Assembly (NCBI RefSeq): GCF_039414295.1
Contig: NZ_JBCITM010000004.1
Span: 62,001-126,000, forward strand
Direction of reading: 5' to 3'
Origin: Anoxynatronum sibiricum
Lineage (GTDB): Bacteria > Bacillota > Clostridia > Peptostreptococcales > Tindalliaceae
Length of the DNA: 64,000 bases
Below the pieces are notes generated by a model. It saw nothing but the letters and a program-made list of their open reading frames with translations, was not told where the DNA came from and did no database searches. The stretch's first letter is position 1. The number at the start of each line of letters is the position of its first letter. The translations under genes and the position numbers were made by a program. This document shows positions 8,948-16,140 of this stretch, one piece after another.

Positions 8948-9617
8948 TAACCGCATTCGCGTGATCACCGGCAGTTACGGTACTGGAAAGACCGAGTTTT
9001 CCGTGAATTACGCCCTCAAGCTGGCGGCGGCGGGCAACAAAACCGCGCTGGTGGACCTGGACGTGATCAATCTATACTTCAGAAGCCGTGAAAAACAGGA
9101 AGAGCTGGAAGCTGCCGGAGTACGGGTGATTTCCAGCTCCATCAAGGGAAGGGGAGCTGATCTGCCGGCAGTATCGGCGGAAGCCGCCGCACCCTTGCAG
9201 GATACCAGCTGGCAGGTGGTGTTGGATGTGGGTGGTGACGCCATGGGAGCACGAGCTCTGAGTCGCTACCGCACCTACTTTCAGCCCGGCGAATATGACA
9301 TGTTCTTCGTGGTGAATGCCAACCGGCCTGAAACCGCTACACTGGCAGGTGTCCGGGAACATTTGGAGGCCATTCAGCGGGTATCGCAAATCCCCGTCAC
9401 GGCATTGGTCAACAATACACACCTGGTGAAGGAAACCACACTTGAAGACGTGCTGCGGGGACAATGCCTGTGCCGCCAGCTATCTGAGGCCACCGGCCTT
9501 CCGCTGCGCTACACAAGTTTGCTGGAAAGCCTGGTCCCTCAGGTGGCATCGTCTGAGGTGTTGGACGGAACTCTATTCCCCCTATCGCTCATCATGCGGG
9601 AAGCGTGGATGTCCTAA
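8937..9617 (+). CDS. P-loop NTPase of unknown role inside the VOR operon
   Basis: A 226-residue soluble protein whose N-terminus is a clear Walker A (ITGSYGTGKTEFS) followed by LVDLDVIN, a switch-like acidic strand as in MinD/CobQ-type ATPases. VVLDVGGDAMGARAL is the likely Walker B region. The frame permits a start at 8928, but the ribosome site AGAGG at 8923-8927 fits the ATG at 8937. It is embedded between buk and the VOR subunits with coupled translation. The function is not known to me; possible roles are assembly of the oxidoreductase, cofactor loading or regulation. Confidence 0.8.
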   Translation: MLNDNRIRVITGSYGTGKTEFSVNYALKLAAAGNKTALVDLDVINLYFRSREKQEELEAAGVRVISSSIKGRGADLPAVSAEAAAPLQDTSWQVVLDVGGDAMGARALSRYRTYFQPGEYDMFFVVNANRPETATLAGVREHLEAIQRVSQIPVTALVNNTHLVKETTLEDVLRGQCLCRQLSEATGLPLRYTSLLESLVPQVASSEVLDGTLFPLSLIMREAWMS

Positions 9618-9663
9618 TCCGCTTTCCCGCTGAATGAATAATATGAAAGCAGGAGGTTTAAAC

Positions 9664-9888
9664 ATGGCAAAAGCAAAAGGCCGCGTCGAATTTGATGTCG
9701 AACGCTGTAAGGGATGTGGGCTGTGTGTCACAGCCTGTCCCGTGAAGATCGTTGAAATGGATCAGACACAGATCAACAGCAAAGGCTATCATCCGGCTGG
9801 CGTTCAGGAAATGGAGAAATGCATCGCCTGTGCCAACTGTGCCACCATTTGTCCAGACCTGATCATCACCGTTTATAAAGAAGATTAA
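9664..9888 (+). CDS. vorD: 2x[4Fe-4S] ferredoxin-type delta subunit of 2-oxoacid:ferredoxin oxidoreductase
   Basis: A 74-residue electron-transfer subunit with two full cluster motifs, CKGCGLCVTACP and CIACANCATICP. It passes electrons from the TPP site to a soluble ferredoxin. The ATG at 9664 follows AGGAGG; the frame is open 30 bases further upstream but without a good ribosome site. Order delta-alpha-beta-gamma is typical of VOR/KOR operons. Confidence 0.92.
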   Translation: MAKAKGRVEFDVERCKGCGLCVTACPVKIVEMDQTQINSKGYHPAGVQEMEKCIACANCATICPDLIITVYKED

Positions 9889-9912
9889 TCTGATCTCAAG
9901 GAGGATATCATC

Positions 9913-10974
9913 ATGAGCAAGGTATTGATGAAAGGGAACGAAGCCATTGGTGCAGCTGCCATTAAGGCTGGATGTAAGGCTTTCTTTGGTTATCCCATCA
10001 CACCACAAAATGAAATTCCTGAATATATGTCCCGGGAAATGGCAAAAAGCGGTGGTGTTTTTGTTCAGGCTGAGTCTGAAGTGGCCGCCATTAATATGGT
10101 TTATGGCGCAGCGGGCGCAGGCGTTCGAGTCATGACATCCTCGTCTTCGCCAGGAATTGCCCTGAAACAGGAAGGCATCACGTATATTGCAGGAGCGGAG
10201 CTTCCCTGTGTGATTGTTGACGTGAGCCGCGGCGGTCCGGGGTTGGGAAGCATTCAGCCATCCCAGGGAGATTATTTCATTGCCACCCGGGGTGGCGGAA
10301 ACGGCGACTACCGTCACATTGCCTTGGCACCTGCCAGCATACAGGAAGCGGTTGACCTGGTAACGGAAGCATTTGATATTGCCGACTATTACCGAAACCC
10401 GGTGTTTGTACTGGCTGACGGAATGATTGGTCAGATGATGGAACCCGTTGAGTTCCACGACATGCTTTCCCGGGAACTACCGGAAAAAACCTGGGCCACC
10501 GATGGCACTAAGAACAGCCGAAAGCCCAACATTATCAACTCACTGGCCCTTGACCCTGCGGTGCTGGAAGAGCACAACATTAAGCTGGACAAGAAGTACC
10601 AGCAAATGGAAAGAAATGAAGTGCGGGTGGAAGTCTTCAATATGGAAGAGGCTGAAGTGGTTCTTACTGCCTATGGCACCACAGCCCGAGTTGCCAAGAA
10701 TGCCATTGAACTGCTGGAAGCAGAGGGCATTAAAGCAGGACTGATTCGCCCCATCACCTTGTGGCCATTTCCCCATCAGGCATTCCAGGAAATCCCCGAG
10801 ACAGCCAAAGCTATTTTGACGGTGGAAATGAGCATGGGTCAAATGATCGATGATGTGAAAATTGCCAATGAAGGCCGTCTGCCGGTTCATTTCTATGGAC
10901 GATCCGGCGGCATGTGCCCTGAGCCCCAGGCCATCGTTGACAAAGTGAAAGAAATTCTGGGAGGTGTGAAGTAA
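9913..10974 (+). CDS. vorB: 2-oxoacid:ferredoxin oxidoreductase alpha subunit (VOR/KOR type)
   Basis: Large pyrimidine-binding subunit (353 residues) of an enzyme that oxidatively decarboxylates 2-oxoacids to acyl-CoA while reducing ferredoxin. Seen are KGNEAIGAAAIKAGC, FGYPITPQNEIPEYM, the Glu of QAESEVAA that normally activates TPP, and DVSRGGPGLGSIQPSQGDY. The C-terminal part carries the transketolase-C-like fold (VVLTAYGTTARVAKNAI). Ribosome site AAGGAGGAT. Coupling to Ptb-Buk points to branched-chain 2-oxoacids from Val, Leu and Ile; 2-oxoglutarate use cannot be excluded from sequence. Confidence 0.92.
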   Translation: MSKVLMKGNEAIGAAAIKAGCKAFFGYPITPQNEIPEYMSREMAKSGGVFVQAESEVAAINMVYGAAGAGVRVMTSSSSPGIALKQEGITYIAGAELPCVIVDVSRGGPGLGSIQPSQGDYFIATRGGGNGDYRHIALAPASIQEAVDLVTEAFDIADYYRNPVFVLADGMIGQMMEPVEFHDMLSRELPEKTWATDGTKNSRKPNIINSLALDPAVLEEHNIKLDKKYQQMERNEVRVEVFNMEEAEVVLTAYGTTARVAKNAIELLEAEGIKAGLIRPITLWPFPHQAFQEIPETAKAILTVEMSMGQMIDDVKIANEGRLPVHFYGRSGGMCPEPQAIVDKVKEILGGVK

Positions 10975-11723
10975 TGGCGACACCTGTATTTGAAAAAACC
11001 AAGGGTCTGACCGATAAACAGTTCCATTACTGCCCCGGGTGTACTCACGGCATTATCCACCGACTGGTGGCAGAGGTGCTGGAAGAGCTGGGTGTTACCG
11101 GTGAAACCATTGGGGTGGCACCTGTTGGCTGTTCTGTATTAGCCTACGACTATTTTAACTGTGATATGCATGAAGCTGCTCATGGCCGTGCTCCGGCAGT
11201 GGCCACCGGCATTAAGCGGGTGCGACCGGATAACACGGTGTTCACCTACCAGGGCGACGGCGATCTGGCAGCCATTGGAACAGCTGAAATCGTCCACGTG
11301 GCATTGCGTGCAGAGAAAATAACCACTATTTTTGTCAATAACGCCATTTATGGCATGACAGGCGGCCAAATGGCCCCCACCACCCTCATTGGCCAGAAAG
11401 CAACCACTTCTCCCTATGGCCGCAGCGAAGCCGACACAGGAAAACCCCTGCGTGTGTGTGAAATGCTGGCTACCATTGATGGGGCAGTCTTTGTGGAGCG
11501 GGTATCTGTGCATGATGTTCCCCACATTCGAAAAGCCAAAAAAGCCATCAAGAAGGCCTTTGAAGTGCAGCTGCGGGGCGAAGGATTCGCCCTGGTGGAA
11601 GTACTTTCCACCTGTCCCACCAACTGGGGAATCACACCCGTTGATTCACTGGGCTGGCTGAAGGACAATATGCTGCCCTATTTTCCGCTTGGCAATTTCC
11701 GGACACCAGAGGAGGGGAAATAA
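10974..11723 (+). CDS. vorA: 2-oxoacid:ferredoxin oxidoreductase beta subunit (TPP-binding)
   Basis: The 249-residue TPP pyrophosphate-binding subunit. CPGCTHGI near the N-terminus and the thiamine motif GDGDLAAIG ... NNAIYGMTGGQMAPTT are intact. Start codon shares one base with the stop of the alpha subunit, indicating coupled translation and stoichiometric expression. Confidence 0.93.
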   Translation: MATPVFEKTKGLTDKQFHYCPGCTHGIIHRLVAEVLEELGVTGETIGVAPVGCSVLAYDYFNCDMHEAAHGRAPAVATGIKRVRPDNTVFTYQGDGDLAAIGTAEIVHVALRAEKITTIFVNNAIYGMTGGQMAPTTLIGQKATTSPYGRSEADTGKPLRVCEMLATIDGAVFVERVSVHDVPHIRKAKKAIKKAFEVQLRGEGFALVEVLSTCPTNWGITPVDSLGWLKDNMLPYFPLGNFRTPEEGK

Positions 11724-12275
11724 ATGGCCACTGAACGAATTATTATGGCAGGTTTCGGCGGTCAGGGCGTCATGTCCATGGGACAGCTGCTCACCTATGC
11801 CGGTATGATTGAAAACAAACAGGTTTCATGGCTGCCTGCCTATGGACCTGAAATGCGAGGCGGAACAGCCAACTGCTCCGTCATTGTTTCGGACAGCCTG
11901 GTGGGATCACCCATCATCACCCAGGATGCCACCTGTGCCATCGTCATGAACCTGCCCTCTATGTTGAAATTTGAACAAAATCTGGTTGCGGGCGGCAAAC
12001 TGATCATCAACACCTCACTGGTTGACCGGGAGCCGTCAAGAGACGATATCGAAGTGTACAAACTACCAGCCAATGCCATTGCCGACCAGGTGGGGAATCC
12101 CCGGGTGGCTAATATGGTGATGCTGGGAGCATACCTGGCGTTGACTGGCCTTGTTTCCACTGATTCAGTGGTGGAGGCATTCAAAAAGGTGTATGGTGCC
12201 GGTAAAGAGCATTTTATACCCATGAACCAGCAGGCGCTGGCAGAAGGCGCCAAAGCAGTGTTGGAAGCACAGTAG
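11724..12275 (+). CDS. vorC: 2-oxoacid:ferredoxin oxidoreductase gamma subunit
   Basis: The 183-residue gamma subunit, with the family start GFGGQGVMSMGQLL and the WLPAYGPEMRGGTANC block. It begins immediately after the stop of the beta subunit. Last gene of the sigma-54 operon; two hairpins follow. Confidence 0.93.
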   Translation: MATERIIMAGFGGQGVMSMGQLLTYAGMIENKQVSWLPAYGPEMRGGTANCSVIVSDSLVGSPIITQDATCAIVMNLPSMLKFEQNLVAGGKLIINTSLVDREPSRDDIEVYKLPANAIADQVGNPRVANMVMLGAYLALTGLVSTDSVVEAFKKVYGAGKEHFIPMNQQALAEGAKAVLEAQ

Positions 12276-12281
12276 TCAATC

Positions 12282-12426
12282 GATGACCAGATACCATTTG
12301 ATTACTATCTGGTCATCATCTGCTCGCCAGTTCATTACGAAACGAATGATGATTCAAGTTCACGGTGTACCAACCAACCATAGAAGAGGAGGGCAGCGGC
12401 TGGCCGCTACTATCCTCTTCTTTTTT
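12282..12426 (+). terminator. Terminators after the VOR operon
   Basis: First a 12-bp perfect hairpin (12282-12293 with 12306-12317) without a T-tract. Then a stronger one: an 8-bp outer stem (12383-12390 with 12413-12420) around a GC-rich inner stem (12395-12408), followed by T6 at 12421-12426. This separates the VOR operon from the ubiquitin-like operon. Confidence 0.8.
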
Positions 12427-12488
12427 GTGATAGAATAGAGGCATTAGAAGATTACCTGTGCCATGGCACTGGAAGAAGGAGGAGCAGC

Positions 12489-12761
12489 ATGGGAAAAGTA
12501 AATGTGTATATAGTGGATACAACAGGCAACAAGGAGCAACAGGCCAGTTTACCCGATGATGTGCCAGTAAACCGGATTTTGGTGAAACTGGCAGAAAAAA
12601 TGGAACTTCCGATGACCGGTCCCGACGGGAATCCCATCAGCTACAAGTTTATTCATAAAGCCTCAGGCAAACAGCTGACGGATGAACAGACCCTTGAAGA
12701 AGCTGGTGTGGCTGAAGATGATGTATTGCGCTTGCAGCCTGAAATTACAGCCGGATCATAG
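12489..12761 (+). CDS. Ubiquitin-like beta-grasp protein (Ubl)
   Basis: A 90-residue small protein with the ubiquitin/YukD-like beta-grasp pattern: a first strand KVNVYIVD, a second strand around residues 16-21, the helix PVNRILVKLAEKM (26-38), then SYKFIHKASGKQL and the characteristic tail DEQTLEEAGVAEDDVLRLQPE. It ends ITAGS, i.e. Gly89-Ser90, so a single-residue trim would expose a C-terminal glycine. Start ATG follows GGAGGAGC. It precedes E1, E2, JAMM and RING-like genes, with 22 bases to the E1. No WXG100 or EssC gene is near, so a type VII secretion YukD/EsaB role is unlikely. Being the modifier of the system is inferred from context. Confidence 0.85.
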   Translation: MGKVNVYIVDTTGNKEQQASLPDDVPVNRILVKLAEKMELPMTGPDGNPISYKFIHKASGKQLTDEQTLEEAGVAEDDVLRLQPEITAGS

Positions 12762-12783
12762 GCTTTAGCCGGGAGGAAACCCA

Positions 12784-14001
12784 TTGAAACCCATTGAAAT
12801 CGACTTGGAAAAAGAAGATCGCTATGCACGTCTGCGGCTGATCCCCTGGTGGGATCAGGAAAAGCTGCAGCAAGCCCGGGTCATGGTGGTGGGAGCCGGT
12901 GCCATCGGCAACGAAATACTTAAAAATCTGGCGCTTTTGGGTGTGGGAACCATCCTGGTGGTGGATATGGATCGTATTGAGAACTCCAACCTTTCCCGGG
13001 CCGTTCTCTACCGGGTAACCGATGAAGGTGCTCTGAAAGCTGAGACAGCTGCCCGGCAGGTAATGGCCCTGAACCCGGACGTGAAGGCCATTCCCATGAC
13101 GGGAAATATCATTACTGATGTGGGAAATGGTTTTTTTCGCCATGTGGATGTGGTGCTGGGCGGTCTGGATAATCGGGAAGCCCGGCTGGCCATCAACCAG
13201 AAATGCTGGAAAGCGGGCACGCCCTGGATTGACGGTGCCATTGAAGTATTTCAGGGATTTGCCCGGGTTTTCATACCTCCTGCAAGTGCCTGCTATGAAT
13301 GCACCATGAATGAAACAGACTATCGACTGCTGAACTTCAGAAAATCCTGTTCACTGCTTACTCGGCAGGAAATGCTCTCAGGGAAGGTGCCCACTACCCC
13401 CACTACGGCCTCGGTCATTGCCGGTATTCAGGTGCAGGAGGCAGTGAAACTGATTCATGGAGATCCTGCCCTGAGACCTCTGTCAGGTCAGGGCTTTGTC
13501 TTTAATGGGCTCACCCATGACTCCTACACGGTTACCTATACAAGGCGGGAGGATTGCTTCAGTCATGAAACCTGGGAGCCGGTGACAGAAAGTCTTCTTA
13601 CGACGACAAACACCACTCTGGCACAGGCAGTCAAAGCATTGCAGCAGCAGCTCACGCCGAAAACCGTTCTGGAAACCCCTCAGGAATGGGTGCTCACAGG
13701 CACTTGTCTATGTGGAGGAGAGAAGTCTTTTTACAGACCACTCATTCAGGTGGCCCAGGAAGAGGCTCGTTGCAGTGCATGCGGAGACGAAATGAGTCTG
13801 GAAATGACCCACCGCTTTACAGGAACCGAGGCCTTTGCCAATGAAACACTTCAAGCTCTGGGCTTTGCCCCAGGTGAAATACTTCATGGCAGAGATGGTC
13901 TCCAAAGCGTTTACATTGAACTGACAGGCGATATTCAGCGGGTCTTTGACACGCCGACTGGATTCCCTGCAGGAGAATCGACAGGGAGGAAAAGCCCATG
14001 A
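12784..14001 (+). CDS. E1-like Ubl-activating enzyme (ThiF/MoeB/UBA fold) with C-terminal zinc-binding extension
   Basis: 405 residues from a TTG start with GGGAGG seven bases upstream. The adenylation fold is complete: GAGAIG (37-42) for ATP, DMDRIENSNLSR (61-72) with the acidic pair and Arg, Lys85, and LDNREAR (128-134). C170-x2-C173 and C330-x2-C333 are the expected four-cysteine zinc site of ThiF/MoeB proteins, separated here by a long insert that adds C308 and C310. Cys189 (SCSLLTR), just before VPTTPTTAS, is a candidate thioester cysteine. About 150 residues beyond the core are unassigned. It overlaps the E2 by 4 bases. Expected role: adenylate the Ubl C-terminus and hand it to the E2. 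Confidence 0.92.
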   Translation: MKPIEIDLEKEDRYARLRLIPWWDQEKLQQARVMVVGAGAIGNEILKNLALLGVGTILVVDMDRIENSNLSRAVLYRVTDEGALKAETAARQVMALNPDVKAIPMTGNIITDVGNGFFRHVDVVLGGLDNREARLAINQKCWKAGTPWIDGAIEVFQGFARVFIPPASACYECTMNETDYRLLNFRKSCSLLTRQEMLSGKVPTTPTTASVIAGIQVQEAVKLIHGDPALRPLSGQGFVFNGLTHDSYTVTYTRREDCFSHETWEPVTESLLTTTNTTLAQAVKALQQQLTPKTVLETPQEWVLTGTCLCGGEKSFYRPLIQVAQEEARCSACGDEMSLEMTHRFTGTEAFANETLQALGFAPGEILHGRDGLQSVYIELTGDIQRVFDTPTGFPAGESTGRKSP

Positions 14002-14567
14002 GTGCCAGATTGCGGCGACTGGCGTCAGATTATGATAACCTGAAACTGGAATTTGCCCGACATCCTCATATTGACATTGAGCCCATTTCAGGTGACCCGC
14101 CAGATAAGTATTTAGTCACATATAAGGTGAAGGGATTCAAATTGGACGAAAGAACAGGGAAGCCGGTACTTGCCAACCGTCACCAGGTGGAAGTTTACCT
14201 GCATGCCGCCTATCCCAGGGAAAAGCCCCGCTGCCAGATGAAAACACCCATTTTTCACCCCAACTTCCGTTTTCAGGTATGTATCGGTGATTATTGGGGT
14301 GCCGGTGAGCGGTTGACAGATATCATCATTCAGATCGGTGATATGATTCAATATAAAAACTACAACCCCAAAAGTCCCCTGAACATCGAAGCCTCCCACT
14401 GGGCCCGAGAAAACACCCATCTCTTTCCAGCGGATAATGTGGACCTGTGGCAGCCTGAACCGGAAATTCTGATGGGCAACCGGGCTCAGGATGATTTTGC
14501 CATCACCCTAAAACCGGCGAAGCGGAAGCTGGAGAAGCCCGATGATGTGGATATCAAGCTTTGGTGA
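13998..14567 (+). CDS. E2-like ubiquitin-conjugating enzyme (UBC fold)
   Basis: 189 residues, overlapping the E1 by 4 bases. The centre reads AYPREKPRCQMKTPIFHPNF ... VCIGDYW: a proline-rich YP..KP loop, the HPN tripeptide (His87-Pro88-Asn89) and Cys95, the order found in eukaryotic E2s. Asn-to-Cys spacing is 6 rather than the usual 8. LTDIIIQIGDMIQY and NPKSPLNIEASHW match the crossover helices and the DDPLN-like segment of UBCs. The C-terminal tail (about 150-189) has no obvious homologue. Role: carry Ubl on Cys95 and transfer it to a target, probably aided by the RING-like protein two genes downstream. Confidence 0.9.
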   Translation: MSARLRRLASDYDNLKLEFARHPHIDIEPISGDPPDKYLVTYKVKGFKLDERTGKPVLANRHQVEVYLHAAYPREKPRCQMKTPIFHPNFRFQVCIGDYWGAGERLTDIIIQIGDMIQYKNYNPKSPLNIEASHWARENTHLFPADNVDLWQPEPEILMGNRAQDDFAITLKPAKRKLEKPDDVDIKLW

Positions 14568-14601
14568 TCCGGCAACCATTCTTTGAAGAGGAGGAACCAA
14601 T

Positions 14602-15678
14602 ATGACGGCTACCCCCCGGGAGACCGGTGACCAATTCCTGGATTTTGATATTGAGTTGGGTGAAGTCCGGGCATTGCCGCCCCGGCGTCAACAGGTGCGT
14701 ATCTCTCTTGATCCCCAGGTGTATCAGCAGATTCATGATTATGCATCATCGGACACCGGCAAGGAACTGGGGGGCATATTGCTGGGAATCCCTCAGGAAA
14801 CCGAAGAGCAGGTGATACTGGATGTGACGGCAATGCTAAAAGCGAAAAAAACGGCAGCCAACAAAACATCCCTCACCTTTACCCATGAAACCTGGGATCA
14901 GATTCACCATGAGAAAGAGATCCTTTATCCCGATCTAAAAATCGTCGGTTGGTTTCATACGCATCCCGGATTTGGTATTTTTCTGTCTGCCTACGACCTG
15001 TTCATCCAGCAGAACTTTTTCAATCTGCCATGGCAGGTAGCTTATGTGGTTGATCCGGTGAAGCATGAACAGGGATTTTTTGCCTGGGAAGGGTCGGAAA
15101 TCAAGGCGGCCATCTACCGTCTGGGAGATACTGATCACTGGCATCAGGCTGCCGCGGAAGAGTCAACTGATTCGGAACAGAACCCAAAAGTGTCGGCATA
15201 TCAAACTGAGAAGCAGATCAAGAGAAGCAGTCATCAGAAGCCTGTGTCAGGCACCAAATCTACGGGCAGCAGAAAATCGGTGCCTTTGTGGATGAACCTG
15301 CTGATGGTGTTGCTGGTGTTGTTGCTGGCAGCTTCCAATGCCCATCGATTGGTCACGGCGGATGAAGCTCCGCCGGTGATGGAACAGCAACTCTATCAGG
15401 AGCAGGCCAAAGCATTGGCAGAGCAGGTGGATCGACTTGAACAGCAGTTGCTTGAAATACAGCAGGAAAATCAGGAGATGGGCGAACTGGTGGTCCAGCT
15501 ATCCGGCGAGCGGTTTTTCCTGTATACTGTCAATCCGGGGGATACACTGTGGTCCATCAGCCGGCGGTTCTATCAAGACCCCATGGAGTACGAACATGTC
15601 ATGCGATTGAACAATTTGGAGAATCCGGACAATCTGGAAGTGGGGCAGTACTTATTATTATACAAAACTGGTGATTAA
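14602..15678 (+). CDS. JAMM/JAB metallopeptidase with transmembrane helix, coiled coil and LysM domain
   Basis: 358 residues. An N-terminal JAB/MPN domain (about 30-175) has every JAMM residue: Glu55 (KELGGILLG) and HTHPGFGIFLSAYD giving His119, His121, Ser129 and Asp132. After a charged linker, residues 229-246 form one membrane helix, 260-300 a Gln/Glu-rich coiled coil, and 307-354 a LysM domain (YTVNPGDTLWSISRRFY). Positive charge before the helix predicts a cytoplasmic peptidase and an outside LysM that would grip peptidoglycan. It should remove or mature the Ubl, i.e. act as the deubiquitinase. Ribosome site GAGGAGG. The joining of JAB to LysM through a membrane helix is the most unusual architecture in the window. 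Confidence 0.93.
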   Translation: MTATPRETGDQFLDFDIELGEVRALPPRRQQVRISLDPQVYQQIHDYASSDTGKELGGILLGIPQETEEQVILDVTAMLKAKKTAANKTSLTFTHETWDQIHHEKEILYPDLKIVGWFHTHPGFGIFLSAYDLFIQQNFFNLPWQVAYVVDPVKHEQGFFAWEGSEIKAAIYRLGDTDHWHQAAAEESTDSEQNPKVSAYQTEKQIKRSSHQKPVSGTKSTGSRKSVPLWMNLLMVLLVLLLAASNAHRLVTADEAPPVMEQQLYQEQAKALAEQVDRLEQQLLEIQQENQEMGELVVQLSGERFFLYTVNPGDTLWSISRRFYQDPMEYEHVMRLNNLENPDNLEVGQYLLLYKTGD

Positions 15679-15679
15679 T

Positions 15680-16030
15680 ATGCAAAAACGTCAACAACAG
15701 CATGTCTTCGAAAATTCAATCTGTCCCTATTGTCAGGCCCCAATTCGAATGGGAGAAAACACGGTGGTTTGTTCCTGCTGCAAAATGCCCCACCATTTGC
15801 AATGCTGGATGGAAAATGGACGCTGCACCACTTACGGCTGCAAGGGACATCGACTGGCGAACCCGTCCATATCGCCCCACCGACGCCAGAAACTGCCGAT
15901 TATTGAAATTGATTTTGATGACCCCTCTCCGGTTTCAAGCGGTATGTTTCGGCGGTGGAAGGCATGGATGATAGCGGCAGCAGTGGTGCTGATTTTGAGC
16001 GGCGGCATTTATATTGTCAAGTTTTTGTGA
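15680..16030 (+). CDS. RING-like (binuclear treble-clef) membrane protein, candidate E3
   Basis: 116 residues from the ATG at 15680 (a GTG at 15671 is possible); it begins one base after the JAMM stop and has no strong ribosome site, so it relies on coupling. Eight ligands are in C4HC3 order: C15-x2-C18, C31-x2-C34, H39-x2-C42, C49-x4-C54, with HHLQCW as the central block. This resembles the prokaryotic RING families described next to Ubl/E1/E2/JAB genes. A linker is followed by one membrane helix at about 95-114 and a short Lys-containing tail, so the zinc domain faces the cytoplasm. Role as E3 or E2 platform is inferred; a plain zinc-ribbon membrane protein remains possible. Confidence 0.82.
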   Translation: MQKRQQQHVFENSICPYCQAPIRMGENTVVCSCCKMPHHLQCWMENGRCTTYGCKGHRLANPSISPHRRQKLPIIEIDFDDPSPVSSGMFRRWKAWMIAAAVVLILSGGIYIVKFL

Positions 16031-16140
16031 ATAATTTCCCACTTTTTTGTTGCGCTTTAAAGCGAAAAAGTTTACAATAAGCATAGAGTCATCATTGTAA
16101 TGATCACATTCAGAAAACCTTTTCACTTAGGGAGGTCCCC

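Noticed and set aside
12489..12761. Type VII secretion YukD/EsaB protein
   Set aside because: Sequence is YukD-like, but no WXG100, EssA/B/C or YueB gene is nearby; the neighbours are E1, E2 and JAMM.
12784..14001. Simple ThiF/MoeB for thiamine or molybdopterin synthesis
   Set aside because: No thiS/moaD, thiG or moaE is near, and an E2 and RING-like gene are coupled.
12489..16030. Canonical Bil anti-phage operon
   Set aside because: Enzymes are of the same classes, but a membrane-LysM JAMM and a RING-like protein are present, and no phage-defence neighbours are seen. A defence role stays open but is not claimed.
16053..16064. Palindrome CGCTTTAAAGCG as terminator of the Ubl operon
   Set aside because: No loop and no downstream T-tract.
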